This document shows positions 8,197 to 16,783 of a DNA stretch of 64,000 nt, one piece after another. Source of the DNA: Sphingobium sp. EM0848 (GTDB lineage Bacteria > Pseudomonadota > Alphaproteobacteria > Sphingomonadales > Sphingomonadaceae). The notes under the pieces were generated by a model, which saw only the letters and a program-made list of their open reading frames with translations, did not search any database and was not told the DNA's origin. Made by a program: the position numbers and the translations under genes. The stretch is from assembly GCF_013375555.1 (NCBI RefSeq), contig NZ_JABXWB010000001.1, forward strand, positions 558,001 to 622,000. Direction: 5' to 3'. Every line of letters starts with the position of its first letter. Position 1 is the first letter of the stretch.

Positions 8197-10392
8197 CTAT
8201 GTCCTTTCGCGCTCCGCCCGGCCTTCGGCCCCGATTTGCAGATCTTCCAGCAGATAGTCATTGGCTTCGCCCAGTACCGGGACATGGCCCGTCGCGCGGA
8301 TGTCATGGCCCTCGATCACGAAGCCGTGGCCGATGCCGCGGACATGGCGCAGGGCGCCGCGATCCTCGGCATAGTTCAGCCCCATGCCGCGCCGCACTTC
8401 GCTGTCGATGATGGGGCGGCCCCCCGTGTCGACCGGGGCGACTGCCTCGATGCCCGCGCCTTTCAGCCTTGCCAGCAGGTCGCGGGTAGCGATGGAGGTG
8501 GTCGCCGCCTCGATCTTTTCGACAATGGCCTGTGACCAGTCGTTCGGCTCGCCGAGAGCGAACATCGTTGCCAGCGTCTGCCTTTCTTCAGCGGTTCGCG
8601 CCGACAGGGCCACCCAGCCGTCCTCGGTCCGATAGACATGTTCGTTCGCCGTATAGCCGCGGCGGTCCCGCATCAGCTCCACCGGGCCGACAAGCGATCC
8701 GTCGGGCGCAAACACGATGTCGGACATGATCATCCAGGGCGCGTTGAGCAGCGGCACCTCCATGGCGGCGCCGCGACCCGTTCTTTCCCTGAAGATCAGC
8801 GCGAAGAGAATGGCTATTTCGCCCAACAGGCCGCCGACGGTGTCGACCGGCATCGTGCGGATCAGGGCGGGAAGGTTGCCGGCGCCGCCGGCACGCAGTT
8901 CAAGCCCGCTCAACGCCTGCATCATCGGATCAAATGCTGGCAGGCCGGACATGGGACCGGTGGAGCCGAAGCCGGAATTGAACAGCACGATCTTGCCCGG
9001 GTCGGCATCGAGAAGGGTTACGCCGTCTATGCCCATGCGTTCGGCCACGCCGACCTTGAAATTGCTGCACACGATATCGGCGCTTTCGATGAGGCGCTGG
9101 GCCATGACCCGGCCCTGATCGTCCTTCATGTCGATGGTGGCGGAACGCATGCCCCGGTTGGCCGCAGCGAAGAATTTGGCCGACCCGCGCATCGGATCGC
9201 CTTTGCCGTTCTCGACCTTGAACGTCTCGGCTCCCAGGTCCTTGAGATGCACGGTCGCCGTCGGTCCTGCGACATAGGCGCCGAAATTGACTGCGCGAAC
9301 ACCGGCGAGGGCCTTATCGCCCGTCCGTCCGTCGCTTTCCTCGCGGTCGCTTTTCGTGGCTGCGGGGTCGAACCGGATCAGCAGGCCGGGCTGCCGGTAT
9401 CCTCCGTCATATTCGCGGATGATCCCGTTATGTTGCACTTGGGGCAAACGCGTCGCCTGCTCATAGGACAGCACAGGACCGGCCACGATCTTTTCACTGC
9501 CCAAGGCTGCTAGCAGGTCGCCGCTGTTCCACCTGGCGATATGGTCCGAGATGAGGGGTATGTCCCCGAAATACTGGTCGCCCGGCATTGACGGATCAGG
9601 CAGGCCGGGGTCCGAAGGGTCGAGATCGGCTTCGATGCCCAGCAATTTGTAAAGGCGGTATTTGGCGCCCAGCGATCCCAGCACGACATGCACGAACTTG
9701 CCGTCGTTGCAACGCGCTATGATAGGGCGGGCGGAGCGTGGAATGTTGAAACTGAACCACAAGGGTTCCTCCTCCGCCCAGCTCCACAGCGGCGCAAATG
9801 TCGTCAGGGCGCTTTCAAGGAGGCCGACCCTGACGGAGGCGATCTTTCCAGCGCGCTCGCGCATGAACAGCGCGGTGCCGATCGCGATCAGCGCCTGAAG
9901 GCATCCGCCAAGACCTGAGGCCGAATATCCCAGCACCGCCGGTTCTGCGAGCCCGGTTTCGTACATCATGCCGCTGATAGCCTGGATGAGCAGGTCCGAC
10001 GACGGCGGTGCCGACCCCTTGTCGAGGAATAGCCCGTCATCGCTGAGGCCGGGTTGCAATTCGACCAGGATATAATTGCGGCTCTGGTCCGAAACCGGAA
10101 TTTCGATCGGCTGGAAGCCGACCAGCTGCTCGCCACCGGCCAGGACGATATCGGCCGACGCGAGCGCGGCGGTGATCCGTTCCGGCGTTGCCGTCGCGAC
10201 TTCGGCCAGGGCGCTGCGCCAGGCGCGATAGGCCGGGTAAATCTCGTAAAAGGGGTCGCCCTGTGCGGGTTCCAGGCGAACGACCCTGGCACCACTGTCG
10301 GCCAGAAACTTGGCGGTCAGCGCTGCGGCGTGCCCAAAGCCCAAATCGACCACTTCGATCCCGTGAAGCGGCAGTTCCTGTTCGTGCTGCAT
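8197..10392 (-). CDS. Tandem-fused family III (CaiB/BaiF) CoA-transferase
   Basis: 731 residues made of two CaiB-type halves, roughly residues 8-350 and 361-731. Each half begins with the typical GIEVVDLG or GVRAVNFG strand and an LADSGA/LKDLGA segment. The C-terminal half keeps the catalytic-type aspartate (Asp517 in MPVDTVGG, equivalent to Asp169 of formyl-CoA transferase). By alignment by eye, the N-terminal half has glycine there (about residue 160), so it may be structural or substrate-binding only. Single CaiB proteins form interlocked dimers, and the fusion could replace a homodimer. It begins a minus-strand operon with ALDH and a SnoaL-like gene, divergent from the amidohydrolase operon. 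CoA donor and acceptor are unknown. Confidence 0.88.
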   Translation of the reverse strand: MQHEQELPLHGIEVVDLGFGHAAALTAKFLADSGARVVRLEPAQGDPFYEIYPAYRAWRSALAEVATATPERITAALASADIVLAGGEQLVGFQPIEIPVSDQSRNYILVELQPGLSDDGLFLDKGSAPPSSDLLIQAISGMMYETGLAEPAVLGYSASGLGGCLQALIAIGTALFMRERAGKIASVRVGLLESALTTFAPLWSWAEEEPLWFSFNIPRSARPIIARCNDGKFVHVVLGSLGAKYRLYKLLGIEADLDPSDPGLPDPSMPGDQYFGDIPLISDHIARWNSGDLLAALGSEKIVAGPVLSYEQATRLPQVQHNGIIREYDGGYRQPGLLIRFDPAATKSDREESDGRTGDKALAGVRAVNFGAYVAGPTATVHLKDLGAETFKVENGKGDPMRGSAKFFAAANRGMRSATIDMKDDQGRVMAQRLIESADIVCSNFKVGVAERMGIDGVTLLDADPGKIVLFNSGFGSTGPMSGLPAFDPMMQALSGLELRAGGAGNLPALIRTMPVDTVGGLLGEIAILFALIFRERTGRGAAMEVPLLNAPWMIMSDIVFAPDGSLVGPVELMRDRRGYTANEHVYRTEDGWVALSARTAEERQTLATMFALGEPNDWSQAIVEKIEAATTSIATRDLLARLKGAGIEAVAPVDTGGRPIIDSEVRRGMGLNYAEDRGALRHVRGIGHGFVIEGHDIRATGHVPVLGEANDYLLEDLQIGAEGRAERERT

Positions 10393-10647
10393 ATGTTCAT
10401 CCTATTGCCAGCATCAGCGCATCGTCGCCTGAAAATGCAAGGGCGCAGTATAGATGTCCGCGGGATCGTGACTGTTCTCATATGGAAAGGACGAATTGAC
10501 ACTGCCGGGCGTCCATCGGGCGTGACGATCATCCCTCGGTGGCCAGCGGAACGCCCGCTCATCCATGTCAAGCAAGCCAAGCCGACCCCGAACGCCTACC
10601 CAATGCCCACATGCAATTCGCCATCAGTCAGCCATGCAGGTATCCGA

Positions 10648-11751
10648 ATGATCATTGATTCACATGCCCATCTCGTGACTCCGCTTTCGCTTTTGGGGAT
10701 CAGGGCGGGGCTAGAGGTGTCGGGCGGCCAGCATTCGCTGAAATGGCTGCAGGCCATGCTGCCGCAGGCCGACCTCGACGCCGCGCTCGAAAAGAACATC
10801 GCCACGATGGACGATGTCGGTACGGACATGCAGATCATTTCGCCGCGTCCGTTCACGCTCATGCATTCGCATAACCGTTTCGACGACGTCGACCTGTGGG
10901 TCCGGCTCCAGAACGACATCATCCACGCCAATGTGGAGAAATATCCCAAGCGTTTCCGCGGTATGGCCGCCTTGCCCCAGGTCAACGGCATGCCGATCGA
11001 AACGGTGTTCGGGGAACTGGATCGTTGCATCAACGAACTGGGCTTTGTCGGTATCCTGCTCAACCCGGACCCGAGCGAGGGCAAGGGCGATTCCCCGCAT
11101 ATCGGCGAGGAATATTGGTATCCGCTATGGGAAAGGCTGGCGGAAATGGACGTGCCAGCCCTGATCCACAGCGCCGGATGCTGCGGTCGGGAAACCTATG
11201 ACGAGCATTTCGCGACCGAAGAAAGCATGGCGATCACGAAGCTGTCGCATAGCGACATCTTCGACCGGCATCCTGGCCTCAAGATCATCGTTTCGCACGG
11301 GGGTGGCGCCATTCCCTACCAGATTGGCCGCTGGCGCTCGCACTGGCTGATGACACAGGCTGCGGAAAACCCCTCCATAGCCGCCTTCCTCAAGGATCTG
11401 CAGGCGGCGGCGAAGGCCGGAAAGCCGCTTCCGCAGGCGCCGGATGAACTGGTGACCTTCGACGAGATGCTGAAGAAATTCTATTTCGACACCGATGTTC
11501 ACGATCCGGAATCGATGAAGCTGCTGTTCGGAAAGGTCGGCGTGGATCGATGCCTGTTCGGCACCGAACGGCCCGGCAGCGGCGGCGGGATCGACCTCAA
11601 TACGGGCCGGCCCATGGACGACCTTAAGTTCACGATCGACAATCTGGACACGCTGACCGTCGAGGACCGGCGCAAGCTCTATCAGGACAACGCGCTTAAG
11701 GTATTCACGCGGATTCCACGGGATATTGTGGAAGGGCGTCTCGATGGCTGA
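10648..11751 (+). CDS. Amidohydrolase-2 family enzyme, 4-oxalomesaconate hydratase (LigJ)-like
   Basis: 367 residues from the ATG at 10648, which puts the metal-binding H6-x-H8 (DSHAH) at the very N-terminus as in the family; GCAGG lies upstream. Other putative metal or catalytic residues are H174 (LIHSAG), H217 (IVSHGGG) and E307 in LFGTERPG. A glutamate in that place, followed by GID..TGRPMDD, matches LigJ-type hydratases better than the decarboxylases of this superfamily. LigJ hydrates 4-oxalomesaconate to 4-carboxy-4-hydroxy-2-oxoadipate in gallate/protocatechuate 4,5-cleavage. The next gene is a LigB-type dioxygenase overlapping by 8 nt, and RraA-type aldolases follow, which fits this role. 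Decarboxylation of a related acid is the main alternative. Confidence 0.8.
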   Translation: MIIDSHAHLVTPLSLLGIRAGLEVSGGQHSLKWLQAMLPQADLDAALEKNIATMDDVGTDMQIISPRPFTLMHSHNRFDDVDLWVRLQNDIIHANVEKYPKRFRGMAALPQVNGMPIETVFGELDRCINELGFVGILLNPDPSEGKGDSPHIGEEYWYPLWERLAEMDVPALIHSAGCCGRETYDEHFATEESMAITKLSHSDIFDRHPGLKIIVSHGGGAIPYQIGRWRSHWLMTQAAENPSIAAFLKDLQAAAKAGKPLPQAPDELVTFDEMLKKFYFDTDVHDPESMKLLFGKVGVDRCLFGTERPGSGGGIDLNTGRPMDDLKFTIDNLDTLTVEDRRKLYQDNALKVFTRIPRDIVEGRLDG

Positions 11752-12739
11752 GATCGTACTCGGTATATGCACATCCCATTCGCCGCTTCTGACCTTCGAT
11801 GCCGGGACCTGGCGCGAGCGCGCCGAGGATGACAAGCGCAACCCGGAACTGACCCTGTCAGACGGCCGATCGGTCAGCTATGATGAGCTCCTGCTGGAGC
11901 GCGGTCCCCGTTATGCGGAGGAGGCAGGCATTGCCAGTCTGGAAGCCCAGGCGGCGAAGACCGGCCCCGCACTCGACCGGCTGGCGGCGGAGGTCCGGGC
12001 GGCTCGGCCGGATGTGGTGCTCATCGTCGGAGATGATCAGGAGGAGTTGTACAAGGCCGGGAATACGCCCGCCCTTGCGATCTATTATGGCGACGAAGTG
12101 GTCATGCGGCCGCTTGGAGAACTGGTGAGCCAGCCGCCGTCCTGGATGGAACAGGCCATCGGCGGCTATGCCATGGAAACGACGAACCGCTTCCCCGGCG
12201 CACCGGATTTCGCCTTGCGACTGGTGGAAGGGCTGATGGATGCGGGTGTCGATCTGGGCGTCGCATCCTCTGTGAATGACCCCAGGAAAGCGGCATTCGG
12301 GCATGCCTTCGGCTTTGTGGCCCGCCGTTTGCTCGACGAAGGCAAAGTGCCCGTCGTTCCCATCCTGCTCAACACCTATTATCCGCCTAATGTCATCCGG
12401 CCAGGCCGCTGCTATCTTATCGGCGAACTGATGCGGCAGGTCGTGGAGGCGATGCCGGATTCGTTGCGCGTCGCCGTGGTCGCGTCGGGTGGACTGAGCC
12501 ATTTCGTCACGGACGAGGCGCTTGATCTGCAAGTGCTGGAGGCGCTCAAGCAGCATGATCGCGATGCGCTCGGTGCGGTGCCGATGGAGGCCCTGCGCGC
12601 GGGCTCGTCCGAGATTTTGTGCTGGATCATGGCAGGTGGGGCGTTCAGCCACCTTCGCTACAGCTGGTCGGAATATATGCCGGTGTACAGGACCGAAGCG
12701 GGCACCGGCATAGGGCTGGGTTTCGGAGTCTGGAAATGA
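11744..12739 (+). CDS. LigB-type class III extradiol ring-cleavage dioxygenase
   Basis: 331 residues. The first iron ligand is clear as His12 (ICTSHSPLL). A second conserved histidine is in GGLSHFV, and SSEILCW near residue 290 carries the glutamate expected as third ligand. At the position of the second iron-binding histidine this protein reads GDDQEE, so that ligand differs or is moved. The ATG at 11744 overlaps the amidohydrolase stop by 8 nt, after GGAAGGG. No small LigA-type subunit gene is present. With the LigJ-like gene before and RraA genes after, a gallate-like or other trihydroxylated aromatic substrate, cleaved directly to an oxalomesaconate-type product, is a reasonable inference. 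Confidence 0.82.
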   Translation: MAEIVLGICTSHSPLLTFDAGTWRERAEDDKRNPELTLSDGRSVSYDELLLERGPRYAEEAGIASLEAQAAKTGPALDRLAAEVRAARPDVVLIVGDDQEELYKAGNTPALAIYYGDEVVMRPLGELVSQPPSWMEQAIGGYAMETTNRFPGAPDFALRLVEGLMDAGVDLGVASSVNDPRKAAFGHAFGFVARRLLDEGKVPVVPILLNTYYPPNVIRPGRCYLIGELMRQVVEAMPDSLRVAVVASGGLSHFVTDEALDLQVLEALKQHDRDALGAVPMEALRAGSSEILCWIMAGGAFSHLRYSWSEYMPVYRTEAGTGIGLGFGVWK

Positions 12740-12772
12740 GGCGCGGCGTTTGCATGGCCGAGGAGGCTGATC

Positions 12773-13405
12773 GTGGCTTTTGACTTTGAGTCCGCAGCCG
12801 GCCTTTCGAGCGCCACGGTGCATGAAGCGAGCGGCAAGATCGGCGCCTTGCCCTCGATCATCAAGCCGGTGGCGCCTGGTCTGAAACTCTGCGGCCCGGC
12901 TTACCCGGTCCAGTCGCCGCCGGGTGACAATCTGTTTCTCCACCATGCCATTTATGCAGCGCCCGCTGGGGCGGTGCTGGTGATCGACTGCGGGGATGCG
13001 GCCGAATTCGGCCATTGGGGGGAAGTCATGGCGGTTGCCGCCCAGTCGGTCGGAATCCGGGGGCTGGTCATTCATGGCGGCGTTCGCGACGCCGCGAGGA
13101 TGGCCGAAATAGGCTTTCCGGTCTTCGCGTCGAACATATGCATCCGGGGCACGGGCAAGGACCCGCTGGGCAAGGGCCAGATCGGCGGCGCGGTCGCTAT
13201 CGGCGGCATCACCGTTGAGGCCGGAGACCTCGTCATTGCCGATGATGACGGCGTCATGATCGTGCCCGCCGACAGGGCGGAGGCGACCGTCGCAGAAAGC
13301 CGCGCCCGCGACGCGGCGGAGCAGGATTATTTCCGCAGGCTGCGCGCAGGCGAGACGACGCTGGCCATATACGGCCTACCGGGTATTTTGAAGGAAGAAC
13401 AATGA
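12773..13405 (+). CDS. RraA-like / HMG-CHA aldolase family protein (copy 1)
   Basis: 210 residues, RraA fold. The conserved Arg105-Asp106 pair in HGGVRDAARM matches the metal- and substrate-binding pair of class II 4-hydroxy-4-methyl-2-oxoglutarate/4-carboxy-4-hydroxy-2-oxoadipate aldolases, and VEAGDLVIADDDGVMIVP is the family's C-terminal signature. The GTG start has AGGAGG 7 nt upstream. Known members cleave carboxy-hydroxy-oxoadipate to pyruvate and oxaloacetate, the step after a LigJ hydratase. It is followed by RidA with a 4-nt overlap. Two further paralogues lie in the same operon, so which one is the true aldolase is open. Confidence 0.85.
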   Translation: MAFDFESAAGLSSATVHEASGKIGALPSIIKPVAPGLKLCGPAYPVQSPPGDNLFLHHAIYAAPAGAVLVIDCGDAAEFGHWGEVMAVAAQSVGIRGLVIHGGVRDAARMAEIGFPVFASNICIRGTGKDPLGKGQIGGAVAIGGITVEAGDLVIADDDGVMIVPADRAEATVAESRARDAAEQDYFRRLRAGETTLAIYGLPGILKEEQ

Positions 13406-13785
13406 CCCGGCAAAGCATTGAAGTGGAAGGGCTGGGCCATCCCGGCTTTCCGATCCCGGCTGCATCGCGGGTCGGCAATATCGTGGCGTCGGGCGGCATT
13501 CGGGGCGTCGACCGCGAGACCGGCGTGATGCCGGCCGATGCCGCAGGTCAGGTGAAGCTGATGTTCACGAATGTCATGGCGGTGGCGCAGGCCGCTAGTG
13601 TTTCGGCTGAACGCATCGTCAAGATGACATTCTGGGTAACCAGCCGTGAATGCACCCCGCATATCAACGAGCTGTGGCTTGCCCATTTCCCCGATCCCGC
13701 TTCCCGGCCTGCTCGGCACGTCATGACATATGACTTGCCTGGAGGGATGCTGGCGCAATGCGACTTTCTTGCCGTGGCGGAATGA
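13402..13785 (+). CDS. RidA/YjgF family protein
   Basis: 127 residues with the RidA core: GNIVASGGIRG, a central QVKLMFTNVMAVAQAAS helix, IVKMTFWVTS and a C-terminal segment. The arginine that normally binds the substrate carboxylate in enamine/imine deaminases is not in its usual VGA..RG-type context, so this may be one of the divergent RidA subfamilies found in catabolic operons. It overlaps the upstream aldolase by 4 nt (ATGA). In this setting it could act on an unstable enol or imine intermediate, for instance as a tautomerase, but that is inference. Confidence 0.83.
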   Translation: MTRQSIEVEGLGHPGFPIPAASRVGNIVASGGIRGVDRETGVMPADAAGQVKLMFTNVMAVAQAASVSAERIVKMTFWVTSRECTPHINELWLAHFPDPASRPARHVMTYDLPGGMLAQCDFLAVAE

Positions 13786-13837
13786 CATCCGGGACTTGGC
13801 CCGTGCCTGGCTTTGCTGAGACCAGAAGGTAAATTTG

Positions 13838-14152
13838 ATGAGATTGAACATTACCTCTCGCAGTGGAGAGACGAAGGCGATCGAGGCCGAGGAAGGCGTT
13901 ACGCTGATGGAGGCCATTCGCAACTCCGGCTTCGACGAGATGCTGGCGCTGTGTGGCGGATGCTGCTCATGCTCCACCTGCCAAGTCTATGTCGACGATG
14001 CGCAGATTTTATTGCTGGAGCCGATGAAGGGAGATGAGGACGATCTGCTCGACAGTTCCGCGCACCGGCAATCCAGTTCGCGCCTGGCCTGCCAGATCGT
14101 GCTGAATGCGGACCTGGCCGGTCTCCACGCCATTATCGCTCCCGAGGATTGA
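13838..14152 (+). CDS. [2Fe-2S] ferredoxin (adrenodoxin/plant-type fold)
   Basis: 104 residues. The cluster ligands are C39-x5-C45-x2-C48 with a fourth cysteine, C85 (RLACQI), as in adrenodoxin-like ferredoxins. AGAAGG lies 9 nt before the ATG at 13838. It sits inside the ring-cleavage operon between RidA and the second RraA gene. As the only ferredoxin in the window it is the natural candidate electron donor for the Rieske oxygenase at 5080 (inference from context). No reductase is nearby. Confidence 0.92.
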   Translation: MRLNITSRSGETKAIEAEEGVTLMEAIRNSGFDEMLALCGGCCSCSTCQVYVDDAQILLLEPMKGDEDDLLDSSAHRQSSSRLACQIVLNADLAGLHAIIAPED

Positions 14153-14162
14153 GGATATTCCC

Positions 14163-14831
14163 ATGGCTGAAGATTCCCGTGCCGATCATCTGGAACGTCT
14201 GGCAAGGCTGGATTGCTGCGCCGTATCCGACGCCCTCGACGCCCTCGGCATTTCCGGACTGACGCAGGGGCTCCGCGCCTTCAGTGCGCCCGGGAAGGTG
14301 ACGGGCAGGGTCATCACCGTGCAACTCGGCGAGGATGATGGCAGGGCCACCAAACGGCATCTGGGGACATCGGCGGTCGATGCCTCCGGACCCGATGATG
14401 TGATTGTCGTCGCACATGGCGGTCGTCTCGATGTCGCGGGCTGGGGGGGAATATTGTCTCTCGGCGCGAAGCGTCAGGGCGCGCGGGGCGTGGTGATCAA
14501 TGGCGCGTGCCGTGACATTGACGAGGCGAGGGAGATGGGCCTGCCCATCTATGCGCTCGGAACGACCGCAAGAACCGCGCGGGGGCGGGTGATCGAACAT
14601 GACTGGAATGTGCCGGTCGCCATTGCCGACGTGACGGTTTCGCCCGCCGATCTGGTCATCGCCGATGGCAGCGGCGTCGCCTTCATCCCCTCCGACCGGA
14701 TCGAGGAGGTGCTGGAAAAGGCCGAGACGATCGTCCGCAAGGAGCAACTCATGGCCGATGCGGTGCGATCCGGAAAACCGCTCGTCGAGGTGATGGGCGC
14801 CAATTATGAAACAATGTTGAAGAAGGATTGA
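14163..14831 (+). CDS. RraA-like / HMG-CHA aldolase family protein (copy 2)
   Basis: 222 residues, closest of the three copies to the typical family length. The catalytic pair is Arg117-Asp118 (NGACRDIDEA), and the SPADLVIADGSGVAFIP signature is present. The ATG at 14163 follows the ferredoxin by 10 nt. Expected chemistry is retro-aldol cleavage of a 4-hydroxy-2-oxo-dicarboxylate, or oxaloacetate decarboxylation, which RraA-fold enzymes also perform. The C-terminus runs into the start region of the third RraA paralogue. Confidence 0.86.
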   Translation: MAEDSRADHLERLARLDCCAVSDALDALGISGLTQGLRAFSAPGKVTGRVITVQLGEDDGRATKRHLGTSAVDASGPDDVIVVAHGGRLDVAGWGGILSLGAKRQGARGVVINGACRDIDEAREMGLPIYALGTTARTARGRVIEHDWNVPVAIADVTVSPADLVIADGSGVAFIPSDRIEEVLEKAETIVRKEQLMADAVRSGKPLVEVMGANYETMLKKD

Positions 14832-14836
14832 AGCAC

Positions 14837-15487
14837 GTGGGTTCCTCTGTCGCACACCGCCTGGGATCGCTCAGCTGCACGGATTTGAGCGATGCTATGG
14901 ACCGCGTTGGCATAGCCTGCCAATGCGCGGGGATCATGCCGCTCGATCGCAGCTTCAGCCTGGTGGGTCAGGCGTGGACATTGCGTTACGCCCCCATCGG
15001 CCATGAAGGCGGCACCGTCGGCGATTTCATCGACGATATCGAGGAAGGCTCGGTCGTCGTGATCGACAATGGAGGCCGGACCGATGTCACGGTCTGGGGC
15101 GACCTGTTGACGGCGACGGCGTCGCGCCGCAAGATTTCCGGCACGGTGATCGATGGCATTTGCCGCGACGTGGATCGCGCCTTGGCTCTTGGCTATCCCC
15201 TGTTCGCGCGCGGCAACTGGATGCGCACGGGCAAGGATCGCGTCCGGCTGGAAGCGACGCAGGAACCCGTCCAGATCGGCGGCATCCGTGTCCGCCCCGG
15301 CGACTGGTTGCGGGGCGATGGCGACGGGATCGTGGTCGTGCCCCAGGTTTCGCTAGAGGCCGTGCTGGAAGTGGCGAGCGAAATCCACGAGGCTGAGGAA
15401 GCGATCCGGGCCGCGGTGGAAAATGGCGCGGATCTTCGCGAAGCGAGGGCGCAATATAATTATCATGCGTTGCAGACGCGGCGCTGA
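14837..15487 (+). CDS. RraA-like / HMG-CHA aldolase family protein (copy 3)
   Basis: 216 residues with the same fold: Arg110-Asp111 in DGICRDVDRA and a family C-terminal signature in the variant form RPGDWLRGDGDGIVVVP. The GTG at 14837 is preferred because GAAGGA lies 9 nt upstream; a TTG at 14828 would leave only one base of spacing. It starts 5 nt after the stop of copy 2. It is the most divergent copy and could have a different substrate. It is followed by a 71-nt gap and the acyl-CoA dehydrogenase. Confidence 0.83.
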   Translation: MGSSVAHRLGSLSCTDLSDAMDRVGIACQCAGIMPLDRSFSLVGQAWTLRYAPIGHEGGTVGDFIDDIEEGSVVVIDNGGRTDVTVWGDLLTATASRRKISGTVIDGICRDVDRALALGYPLFARGNWMRTGKDRVRLEATQEPVQIGGIRVRPGDWLRGDGDGIVVVPQVSLEAVLEVASEIHEAEEAIRAAVENGADLREARAQYNYHALQTRR

Positions 15488-15558
15488 AAATCGCCCGTCG
15501 TCACGGTACGCCGGCCTGACGATCTTTCTGGACGGCCTGCTGCAAGGGAGCGAATATT

Positions 15559-16776
15559 ATGGCTGATCGTGCGGGAGATCAGTTGCGCGCGGACTTTTTC
15601 CTGCCCGATGAGGTCAAGGCAGTGCGCGGGGAAGTCCGGCAACTTTGCGAGCAGCTGTTGGGCCCCATTGCGCATGATCTGAACGGAGCGGTAGAGAGCC
15701 GCACCAACTTCCCCCGCGCGGTCCTCCAAACGTTCGCGAAGGCAGGTATATTGGGCATTCCCTTTGCGCGCGATGTGGGCGGACGCGGACTTGAGCACCC
15801 GACCTTGTCCCTGCTCGTCGCCATTGAGGAAGTGGCCTATTTCTCCTCCGGTATCGCTTCCGCCTTGCTGGATGCGCCGCTCATTCTGGTCGGACAGACG
15901 CTGGATCGCGCCAGCCCGGCTTTGCGGCAGCAATATCTGCCGCGCATGATCCGCGGCGAGATCGTGTGCAGCTTCGCCACGAGCGAACCCGCCGCGTCCA
16001 CCGACCTGTCGCCCGGCGCCATGCAGACGGTGGCCCGCAAGGTCGATGGCGGATGGCGGATTAGCGGGACGAAGCGCTGGATAACCAATGCCGTCGCCGC
16101 CGACTACATGCTCGTGCTCGCCAGGACGGGGGACAAGTCTCAATCCCTGTTCCTGCTCGACATGCATGACAATGCCGTGTCGGTCGCCGATCCCGACCAG
16201 AAGATGGGCAATCGCCCCCAACTGACCTCGGACGTCAGGTTCGATGGCAGCTTCGTGGCGGATGACCATGTGGTCGGCGAGGTCGGTGGCGGCCTGCGCG
16301 CCGCCCTGGGCGCATTGATGCTCGGTAGAATGGGCATCGGCGCGGTGGGGATAGGCATGGCGCAAGCCGCGTTCGATATCGCGTCCGACCATATGCGGAC
16401 GCGAGAGGTTTTCGGACAGAAGCTGGGTGGCTTCCAGCATTGGCAAATGACCTTTGCCGATCACGCCATTGCCATCGAGCAGGCGCGTTCACTCTATGAA
16501 AAGGCCGGCGCGATGTTCGACGCCGGAGAAAATGTCGAGATGCTGGCCGCGATGGCAAAGGTTGCCGGATCGCGTCTGGCCGTCGATGTCGTGCGTGATG
16601 CGATTCAGGTCAGCGGAGCCTATGGCTTCGTTCGGACCATGGGCGGCACCGGGGAAGAAAAACAGCTCGAGGCGATCTATCGCGACGCCAAGATCGGCGA
16701 AATCTACGAAGGCGCCAACGAGATTCAGAAATGGATCATCGCGCGGCGGTTCCTGGGCAGGCAGATCACCGGTTGA
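15559..16776 (+). CDS. Acyl-CoA dehydrogenase
   Basis: 405 residues, standard three-domain ACAD. Visible are FATSEPAASTD in the flavin-contacting region, WRISGTKRWITNA, the arginine-rich MRTREVFGQKLGGFQ stretch, and the catalytic glutamate in EIYEGANEIQ near the C-terminus. It introduces an alpha,beta double bond into an acyl-CoA and passes electrons to ETF. AAGGGAG lies 8 nt before the ATG. As the last gene of the ring-cleavage operon it ends in a strong terminator, so a CoA-bound intermediate is handled in the same transcript as the oxygenolytic genes. Confidence 0.93.
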   Translation: MADRAGDQLRADFFLPDEVKAVRGEVRQLCEQLLGPIAHDLNGAVESRTNFPRAVLQTFAKAGILGIPFARDVGGRGLEHPTLSLLVAIEEVAYFSSGIASALLDAPLILVGQTLDRASPALRQQYLPRMIRGEIVCSFATSEPAASTDLSPGAMQTVARKVDGGWRISGTKRWITNAVAADYMLVLARTGDKSQSLFLLDMHDNAVSVADPDQKMGNRPQLTSDVRFDGSFVADDHVVGEVGGGLRAALGALMLGRMGIGAVGIGMAQAAFDIASDHMRTREVFGQKLGGFQHWQMTFADHAIAIEQARSLYEKAGAMFDAGENVEMLAAMAKVAGSRLAVDVVRDAIQVSGAYGFVRTMGGTGEEKQLEAIYRDAKIGEIYEGANEIQKWIIARRFLGRQITG

Positions 16777-16783
16777 GGGGGAG

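Noticed and set aside
8744..9900. Initial reading that both halves of the fused CoA-transferase lost the catalytic acid at the DA position of the V-x-LL-x-A motif
   Set aside because: The catalytic aspartate of family III enzymes is the earlier one in the GD context; re-reading shows it is present in the C-terminal half (Asp517) and absent only from the N-terminal half.
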